Below are positions 57,730-64,000 of a stretch of 64,000 nt of DNA, piece after piece. The DNA lies in contig NZ_JACTVI010000001.1 of assembly GCF_014495685.1 (NCBI RefSeq), forward strand, positions 1 to 64,000. The letters run 5' to 3'. Numbering within the stretch: position 1 is the stretch's first letter; every line of letters starts with the position of its first letter. The notes beneath the pieces are model-generated. The model was not told the DNA's origin. It ran no database searches and saw only the letters and a list, made by a program, of their open reading frames with translations. The position numbers and the translations under genes are program-made. The DNA comes from Streptomyces sp. TRM68367 (GTDB lineage: Bacteria > Actinomycetota > Actinomycetes > Streptomycetales > Streptomycetaceae).

Positions 57730-60700
57730 ATGGACCAGCGATCCGACGCGGCAGGGCAGCCGACGGCGACCCTGGTGCACAGCCGCGTGCAGACGCGGCC
57801 ACCACGGCAGTCACAGCCACCGTCGGCGCGGCGGCTACCACATCAACCACAGTCCTCACCAGCGACGACACGGCAGCCGCAGGCGCCAGGCCCACCCAGC
57901 GCACCGGGACCAGCGGGACCGGGGAGCGGCGCGGACCGGGAGGGACCGGTGAGCGCGCCGACTTCCACGACCACCCTCGACGCGGGGCTGCGGGCACAGC
58001 CCACGCCGGGGACATCGCCGCTGCCTCGCACGCCGGGCTCCGGCAACGGGCGGGCCCTGCTGCCGCAGATCGTCCTGGCCCTGGTCTGCGCGGGATACGC
58101 CCTCGGTTCCGCGTTCGGCTGGGGATCGACCCACCTCGCGCTGATCATGGGCGACTTCGGGCTGGCCGGCGCCGCGGTGGCGGCCGCCGTGTCCTGCTTC
58201 CTCTACGCCCGCAGTCGCCGTGTCCGCTTTCGCCCCGCCTGGCTGCTGTTCGCCCTCTCCTCGGCGATGGCGGCCCTCGGCAACGCGGTCTGGGGGTGGT
58301 ACGAGGTCGTGCTCGACCGGCCCGTGCCCAGCCCCAGTTACGCGGACCTGTTCTTCTTGTGCTTCGCACCGCCGGCCATCGTCGGACTGCTCGTGCTCGC
58401 CAAACGGCCGGTCACGAAGGCGGGTTGGGGCTGCCTCGCGCTGGACGCCTGGCTGATCGGCGGCTCGCTGCTCACCCTGGCGTGGAGCCTCGCGCTCGCC
58501 CAGGCGGCGAAGACGGAGGGGCCCGACGTGGCGCACACCGCGCTGTCGCTGGCTTACCCGCTGCTCGACATCGCCCTGGTGAGCATGCTGCTGGCGCTGC
58601 ACTTCAGGCGTTCCGCGGTGAACCGCACCGCGGTCAACACCGCGATCGGCGCGCTCGCGCTGACCGTGATGTGCGACGCCCTGTTCACCTCACCGCTGAT
58701 GCACAACAACTACCAATCCGGCCAGCTGCTCGACGCGGGCTGGTTCGCCGGCTCGCTGCTGCTGGCGTACGCCCCCTGGGCCGCGCCCCGGCCCGCCCAG
58801 CCGGACCCCACGAGACACCCCACGAGACACCCCACGGACAGGCACTACACGGACGGGCACACGCGCGTGGTCCACGAGCACCTGCCCGGCCAGCGCGGCG
58901 GCGCGCACCACCCGCCCGCACCGGAAGCCGAGCACGGCCGGTATCCGGCCGCCCGGCCCCTCGCGGGCTCCCTCGCCGCCCTCACGCCGTACCTCGCGGC
59001 CGCCGTGTGCACGCTGGGGATCCTCTACAACGTCCTCAACGGCCGCAGCGTCGACCGCGTGGTACTCATCACCGGCGGCACGGTCGTGCTCGCGCTCGTC
59101 GTCCGCCAGGGCATCATGCTGCTCAACAACATCACTCTCACACAGGAACTGGCGCAGAAGGAGAACCACTTCCGCTCCTTGGTGCAGGGATCGAGCGACG
59201 TCATCATGATCGCCACGCCCGGCGGCGTCCTCCGGTACGTCTCCCCGGCCGCCGCGGGGGTGTACGGCCGCCCGGCGGAGGACCTGGTCGGCACGGAACT
59301 GGCGGGTCTCATCCACCCCGAGGATCTGGGCTGTGTCGTGCACGAGGTGCGCCGTTTCCTCGCCGCCGACCCGGTCGAGGAACCCACTACGCGCATCGAG
59401 TGCCGTTTCCGGTCCGGCGACGGCGGCTGGCTCAACGTCGAGTCGACCGTCAACCGCCACCACGGGGGCCTCATCTTCAACAGCCGGGACGTGACCGAAA
59501 GAGTGCGTCTGCAGGCGCAGTTGCAGCACAACGCCGAGCACGACCCGCTCACCGACCTGCCCAACCGCGCCCTGTTCACCAAGCGCGTGCAGCAGGCCCT
59601 GTCCGGCCGCCGCTCCACCGACCGGGGCACGGCCGTGCTCTTCATCGATCTCGACGGTTTCAAGGCCGTCAACGACACGATCGGGCACCAGGCCGGGGAC
59701 GAACTGCTCGTCCAGGCCGCACGCCGGCTCCAGGACTCGGTCCGGCAGGGGGACACGGCCTCCCGGCTGGGCGGCGACGAGTTCGCGGCTCTGATCGTCG
59801 GCGACGGCACCCCCGACCGCACGGCCCGTGAACGGCACATCCTGGAGCTCGCCGACCGTCTCAGGGCGACGCTGTCGCAGCAGTACGCCATCGACGGCAA
59901 CGATGTCCGGGTCAACGCCTCCATCGGCGTCGCCTTCGCCGAGCCGGGCCTCGGCGTGGGCGAGATCCTGCGCAATGCCGACCTCGCCATGTACCGGGCC
60001 AAGGCGGGCGGCAAGGGCCGCGTCGAACTGTACAAGCCGCAGATGCAGCAGGACGTCGTACGCAAGGCGGAGCTGGCCACGCGGTTGCGCGCCGCGCTGC
60101 ACGACGGCGAGTTCGCGCTGCTGCACCAGCCGGTGGTGTGCCTGGCGGACGGCCGGATCACCTCGGTCTCCGCCCAGGTGCGCTGGCGCTCCTCGCGGGG
60201 GGTGCTGTTCACCCCCGCCGACTTCCTGCGGGTGTCCGAGGACAGCGAGAAGACCGCCGAGCTGGACCGCTGGATGCTCCAGGAAGCCGTCGAGCAGGCC
60301 GCCGAGCGGGCTGCGACGGGCCTGTCCGTGCCTGTGGCGGTCCGGATGAGCGCACGCCGGCTGCTGGACCGCTCCCTGCCGCTCGGCTCGGTGGAGGCCC
60401 TGCTGACCCGGCACGGGCTACCGTCCGGGGCGCTCGTCATCGAGCTGGCCGACACCGACCCCCGGGTCGGCCTGGACGAGCTGGAGCGCCGCCTGGGTGC
60501 CCTCAGGCGGGTCGGCGTACGGATCGCGCTGGACGGCTTCGGCAGCGGCCACGCGGCGATCACGGCGCTGCGCCGGCTCCCCGTCGACTTGCTCAAGCTC
60601 GACCGCAGCCTGGTCGAGGGCATCGTCGAGTCCGCGCGACTGCACAAGATCACCAGTGGCCTGCTCCGGATCGCCACCGACCTCGGGCTGCATTCCGTGG

Positions 60701-60993
60701 CCGAAGGGGCCGACCTGCCCGAGCAGGTGGTCGCCCTGCGCGCGATGGGCTGCACGCACGGGCAGGGCGTGGCCTTCTCCGGGCCGCTGGACGAGTACCG
60801 GTTGCGCCGGGCGCTCAGTACCGGCCACTATCCGGTGCCGCACGGACCGGCCGAGCCCGCGTTCGCGGGCGGTGTGGGAGGTGAACGAGCCATGGAAAGG
60901 GGCCCGAGGGTATACACCAGCAGCGTGCCCGCCGTCCTCGGCGGTGGTACCACCCTCCGCTCACATAATGAGACCCCCGTCCCACCCACTTGA
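57730..60993 (+). CDS. cdgC: membrane PAS-GGDEF-EAL cyclic-di-GMP protein (CdgC-like), degenerate EAL
   Basis: Up to 1087 residues from ATG 57730. After a Pro/Gln-rich stretch come about ten membrane helices (to about residue 465), a PAS domain (HFRSLVQGSSDVIMIATPGG), GGDEF at 681-685 (RLGGDEFAAL) and an EAL-like domain. The EAL motif is SAQVRW at 814, NVSP is RMSA, and DDFG is DGFG, so phosphodiesterase activity should be lost while cyclase activity should remain. The start is doubtful: the first 73 codons have low third-position GC, and GTG 57949 has GGGAGGG close upstream. From memory the position matches S. coelicolor CdgC (SCO5511), just before ilvB. Confidence 0.86.
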   Translation: MDQRSDAAGQPTATLVHSRVQTRPPRQSQPPSARRLPHQPQSSPATTRQPQAPGPPSAPGPAGPGSGADREGPVSAPTSTTTLDAGLRAQPTPGTSPLPRTPGSGNGRALLPQIVLALVCAGYALGSAFGWGSTHLALIMGDFGLAGAAVAAAVSCFLYARSRRVRFRPAWLLFALSSAMAALGNAVWGWYEVVLDRPVPSPSYADLFFLCFAPPAIVGLLVLAKRPVTKAGWGCLALDAWLIGGSLLTLAWSLALAQAAKTEGPDVAHTALSLAYPLLDIALVSMLLALHFRRSAVNRTAVNTAIGALALTVMCDALFTSPLMHNNYQSGQLLDAGWFAGSLLLAYAPWAAPRPAQPDPTRHPTRHPTDRHYTDGHTRVVHEHLPGQRGGAHHPPAPEAEHGRYPAARPLAGSLAALTPYLAAAVCTLGILYNVLNGRSVDRVVLITGGTVVLALVVRQGIMLLNNITLTQELAQKENHFRSLVQGSSDVIMIATPGGVLRYVSPAAAGVYGRPAEDLVGTELAGLIHPEDLGCVVHEVRRFLAADPVEEPTTRIECRFRSGDGGWLNVESTVNRHHGGLIFNSRDVTERVRLQAQLQHNAEHDPLTDLPNRALFTKRVQQALSGRRSTDRGTAVLFIDLDGFKAVNDTIGHQAGDELLVQAARRLQDSVRQGDTASRLGGDEFAALIVGDGTPDRTARERHILELADRLRATLSQQYAIDGNDVRVNASIGVAFAEPGLGVGEILRNADLAMYRAKAGGKGRVELYKPQMQQDVVRKAELATRLRAALHDGEFALLHQPVVCLADGRITSVSAQVRWRSSRGVLFTPADFLRVSEDSEKTAELDRWMLQEAVEQAAERAATGLSVPVAVRMSARRLLDRSLPLGSVEALLTRHGLPSGALVIELADTDPRVGLDELERRLGALRRVGVRIALDGFGSGHAAITALRRLPVDLLKLDRSLVEGIVESARLHKITSGLLRIATDLGLHSVAEGADLPEQVVALRAMGCTHGQGVAFSGPLDEYRLRRALSTGHYPVPHGPAEPAFAGGVGGERAMERGPRVYTSSVPAVLGGGTTLRSHNETPVPPT

Positions 60994-61026
60994 CAGTGAG
61001 TGTGCGCCGGGGAGAAGGTCAGTGCC

Positions 61027-61068
61027 ATGCGCACCCGAATTCTCGTACTTGGACAGCGCGTCGGTTGA
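61027..61068 (+). CDS. ilv operon leader peptide
   Basis: A 13-residue open frame, MRTRILVLGQRVG, with consecutive Ile-Leu-Val-Leu codons in the leader of ilvB. GGGGAGAAGG at 61010-61018 is a ribosome site about 8 bases upstream. Ribosome stalling at these codons when branched-chain aminoacyl-tRNAs are scarce would prevent the terminator downstream from forming. Confidence 0.85.
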   Translation: MRTRILVLGQRVG

Positions 61069-61121
61069 GCTGGGTCACACCGGAGAAGATCCGGAAACCC
61101 CAGCGACCTCACCGGCGCGCT

Positions 61122-61155
61122 CCCCTCGCTTGCCCTACGGCACGAGGGGTTTTTT
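61122..61155 (+). terminator. intrinsic attenuator terminator of the ilv operon
   Basis: CCCCTCG at 61122-61128 pairs with CGAGGGG at 61143-61149, with an inner TGCC/GGCA pairing and a CTAC loop, and it is followed directly by six T residues. This is a classical rho-independent terminator, unusual in Streptomyces, placed 54 bases after the leader peptide and 98 before ilvB. The transcription start is not obvious; TTGACA at 60990-60995 is a possible -35. Confidence 0.88.
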
Positions 61156-61246
61156 GTTGCATGGGCACGAGCCGTACGTAGCCCGTACACGAGTCCAACG
61201 TCGTACAAACTTCGCATAAACCCTCAGCATCGAGAAGAGATCGCCG

Positions 61247-63109
61247 ATGACCGAGCAGGCCTCCGGGGCCCACCATCCGCAGCCGCGGCCCCGTCCCTCT
61301 GGACAGCCGTCCGCGCCCGAGCAGATCACGGGTGCGCAGTCCCTCATCCGCTCTCTCGAGGAAGTCGGGGCCGAGACGGTATTCGGCATTCCCGGCGGTG
61401 CGATCCTTCCCGCGTACGACCCGATGATGGACTCCACCAGGGTGCGCCACGTCCTGGTCCGTCACGAGCAGGGAGCCGGCCACGCCGCCACCGGCTACGC
61501 GCAGGCCACCGGCAAGGTCGGCGTCTGCATGGCCACCTCGGGCCCCGGTGCCACCAACCTGGTCACGCCGATCGCCGACGCCCACATGGACTCGGTGCCG
61601 CTGGTCGCGATCACCGGGCAGGTCGCCTCCAAGTCGATCGGCACGGACGCCTTCCAGGAGGCGGACATCGTCGGCATCACCATGCCGATCACCAAGCACA
61701 ACTTCCTCGTCACCAAGGCCGAGGACATCCCCCGGGTGATCGCGCAGGCCTTCCACATCGCCTCCACCGGCCGCCCCGGCCCGGTCCTGGTCGACATCGC
61801 CAAGGACGCCCTGCAGTCCAGGACCACCTTCTCCTGGCCGCCGGCCATGGACCTGCCCGGCTACCGCCCGGTGACCAAGCCGCACGCCAAGCAGATCCGC
61901 GAGGCCGCCAAGCTGATCACCCAGGCCCAGCGGCCCGTCCTGTACGTCGGCGGCGGCGTGATCAAGGCCCGGGCCACGGCCGAGCTGAAGGTCCTCGCCG
62001 AGCTGACCGGCGCGCCCGTCACCACCACCCTGATGGCGCTCGGCGCGTTCCCCGACAGCCACCCGCAGCACCTGGGCATGCCCGGCATGCACGGCTCCGT
62101 GGCCGCCGTCACCGCGCTGCAGAAGGCCGACCTGATCGTCGCCCTCGGCGCCCGCTTCGACGACCGCGTCACCGGCAAGCTGGACAGCTTCGCGCCGCAC
62201 GCCAAGATCGTCCACGCCGACATCGACCCGGCCGAGATCGGCAAGAACCGCGCCGCCGACGTGCCGATCGTCGGGGACGCCCGCGAGGTCATCGCCGACC
62301 TGGTCCAGGCCGTGCAGAAGGAGCACAGTGAGGGCAACCCGGGCGAGGCCGCCGGGCCGAAGTACGCGGCCTGGTGGACCGACCTGAACCGCTGGCGCGA
62401 GACCTACCCGCTCGGCTACGACCAGCCCGACGACGGCTCCCTGTCCCCACAGCAGGTCATCGAGCGCATCGGCCAGCTCGCCCCCGAGGGCACGATCTTC
62501 GCGGCGGGCGTCGGCCAGCACCAGATGTGGGCCGCGCACTTCATCGAGTACGACAAGCCCGCCACCTGGCTGAACTCCGGCGGCGCCGGAACCATGGGCT
62601 ACGCGGTCCCCGCCGCCATGGGCGCCAAGGCCGCCGCGCCCGACCGGACCGTCTGGGCGATCGACGGCGACGGCTGCTTCCAGATGACCAATCAGGAGCT
62701 CACCACCTGCGCCCTGAACAACATCCCGATCAAGGTGGCCGTCATCAACAACGGCGCCCTCGGGATGGTCCGCCAGTGGCAGACCCTCTTCTACAACCAG
62801 CGGTACTCCAACACCGTGCTGCACTCCGGGCCCGACGACGTCAACCCGGACGCCCGCGGCACCCGCGTCCCCGACTTCGTGAAGCTGTCGGAGGCCATGG
62901 GCTGCTACGCGATCCGCTGCGAGGACCCGGCCGACCTCGACAAGGTCATCGAGGAGGCGAACTCCATCAACGACCGCCCGGTCGTCGTCGACTTCGTCGT
63001 CCACGAGGACGCGATGGTGTGGCCGATGGTCGCCGCCGGCACCTCCAACGACGAGATCATGGCCGCCCGGGACGTCCGCCCCGACTTCGGCGACAACGAA
63101 GACGACTGA
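61247..63109 (+). CDS. ilvB: acetolactate synthase large subunit
   Basis: A 620-residue TPP- and FAD-dependent enzyme making acetolactate or acetohydroxybutyrate in Ile/Val/Leu synthesis. The TPP-activating Glu is Glu74 in [10 protein letters not shown]. The central FAD domain starts about 220, and the TPP/Mg motif [12 protein letters not shown] lies near residue 470. A Pro/Gln-rich N-terminus of about 25 residues precedes the catalytic core. It is first in ilvB-ilvN-ilvC, controlled by the leader-peptide attenuator. Confidence 0.97.
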   Translation: MTEQASGAHHPQPRPRPSGQPSAPEQITGAQSLIRSLEEVGAETVFGIPGGAILPAYDPMMDSTRVRHVLVRHEQGAGHAATGYAQATGKVGVCMATSGPGATNLVTPIADAHMDSVPLVAITGQVASKSIGTDAFQEADIVGITMPITKHNFLVTKAEDIPRVIAQAFHIASTGRPGPVLVDIAKDALQSRTTFSWPPAMDLPGYRPVTKPHAKQIREAAKLITQAQRPVLYVGGGVIKARATAELKVLAELTGAPVTTTLMALGAFPDSHPQHLGMPGMHGSVAAVTALQKADLIVALGARFDDRVTGKLDSFAPHAKIVHADIDPAEIGKNRAADVPIVGDAREVIADLVQAVQKEHSEGNPGEAAGPKYAAWWTDLNRWRETYPLGYDQPDDGSLSPQQVIERIGQLAPEGTIFAAGVGQHQMWAAHFIEYDKPATWLNSGGAGTMGYAVPAAMGAKAAAPDRTVWAIDGDGCFQMTNQELTTCALNNIPIKVAVINNGALGMVRQWQTLFYNQRYSNTVLHSGPDDVNPDARGTRVPDFVKLSEAMGCYAIRCEDPADLDKVIEEANSINDRPVVVDFVVHEDAMVWPMVAAGTSNDEIMAARDVRPDFGDNEDD

Positions 63110-63128
63110 GCGAGAGAGACCAAGAGAC

Positions 63129-63653
63129 ATGTCCAAGCACACGCTCTCCGTCCTGGTGGAGAACACGCCGGGCATCCTGGCCCGGATCGCCGCCCTGTTC
63201 TCCCGCCGCGGCTTCAACATCGACTCGCTCGCCGTCGGCGTCACCGAGCACCCCGACATCTCCCGCATCACCATCGTCGTGGGCGTCGAGGACCTGCCGC
63301 TGGAGCAGGTCACCAAGCAGCTCAACAAGCTCGTCAACGTGCTGAAGATCGTCGAGCTGGAGCCGGGTTCGGCCGTTCAGCGCGAACTCGTTCTCGTGAA
63401 GGTGCGCGCCGACAACGAGACGCGCTCCCAGATCGTCGAGATCGTCCAACTGTTCCGCGCCAAGACCGTCGACGTCTCCCCGGAGGCCGTCACCATCGAG
63501 GCCACCGGATCCAGCGAGAAGCTGTCCGCGATGCTCAAGATGCTGGAGCCGTACGGCATCAAGGAACTGGTCCAGTCCGGCACGATCGCGATCGGCCGCG
63601 GCGCCCGTTCGATCACGGACCGCTCGCTGCGCGCCCTCGACCGGTCGGCATAA
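63129..63653 (+). CDS. ilvN: acetolactate synthase small (regulatory) subunit
   Basis: A 174-residue subunit. The N-terminal ACT domain (about 1-78; LSVLVENTPGILARIAALFS, RRGFNIDSLAVG) binds valine for feedback inhibition. The C-terminal ALS_ss_C domain (DNETRSQIVEIVQLFRAKTV) activates the large subunit. It lies 19 bp downstream of ilvB and is followed by a palindromic hairpin. Confidence 0.97.
   Translation: MSKHTLSVLVENTPGILARIAALFSRRGFNIDSLAVGVTEHPDISRITIVVGVEDLPLEQVTKQLNKLVNVLKIVELEPGSAVQRELVLVKVRADNETRSQIVEIVQLFRAKTVDVSPEAVTIEATGSSEKLSAMLKMLEPYGIKELVQSGTIAIGRGARSITDRSLRALDRSA

Positions 63654-64000
<347 letters not shown>

Noticed and set aside
61109..63337. 742-residue minus-strand frame opposite ilvB-ilvN
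   Set aside because: Shadow of ilvB and ilvN, whose motifs are unmistakable.

Overview
The window is a chromosomal segment of a high-GC actinomycete, almost certainly a Streptomyces. Codons end overwhelmingly in G or C, GTG starts are common, and the gene complement is typical: an opp-type transporter, a gatC-gatA-gatB cluster with a small gene between gatA and gatB, a LAL regulator, and ilvB-ilvN-ilvC. From memory, the order closely follows the S. coelicolor core region around SCO5459-SCO5514; this could not be checked here.

Layout. 0-4.2 kb: an IS3-type element edge that cuts an enoyl-CoA hydratase gene, an anti-sigma-type ATPase, a beta-propeller lipoprotein, a secreted Scabin/ScARP-like ADP-ribosyltransferase, an EF-hand protein and a GH25 muramidase. 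4.8-9.7 kb: a leftward one-carbon/serine unit (gcvT-gcvH-glyA-sdaA) behind a tandem glycine riboswitch. 9.9-12.4 kb: a P-loop protein and two SseB-family proteins. 12.7-19.1 kb: a complete oligopeptide ABC transporter, followed by a TRIC-type channel. 19.7-28.1 kb: an esterase, a thioesterase, WYL and TetR regulators, a cysteine desulfurase, an amidase and mnmA. The last two sulfur-related genes fit one pathway: the desulfurase can supply sulfur for tRNA 2-thiouridylation by MnmA.

28.1-32.2 kb is a decayed accessory patch. It holds a Uma2 nuclease, hypothetical genes, an IS4-family remnant, a broken RelE/ParE-like toxin, a type VII-secretion-type toxin N-terminus with three frameshifts, and a metallopeptidase that has probably lost its N-terminus. 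A 101-bp sequence occurs twice, at the start and in the middle of this patch.

32.8-45.8 kb returns to core genes: hydrolase, DUF427, LOG-like protein, SDR, a MetE-like protein, ligA, a membrane GGDEF-EAL protein (RmdB-like), gatC-gatA-small protein-gatB and a methyltransferase. 45.9-57.5 kb: membrane proteins, an MMPL exporter, a GNAT enzyme, a LAL regulator with two unusual internal insertions, a PQQ-type sugar dehydrogenase, an aldo/keto reductase and a 2-hydroxyacid dehydrogenase. 57.7-64 kb: a second GGDEF-EAL protein (CdgC-like, with a degenerate EAL), then ilvB-ilvN-ilvC behind a leader-peptide attenuator.

The most notable observations are the ADP-ribosyltransferase carrying E-x-E where characterised DNA-targeting relatives have Q-x-E, the decayed toxin patch, and the two RNA-level controls (glycine riboswitch, ilv attenuator). 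No tRNA, rRNA or CRISPR array was seen.
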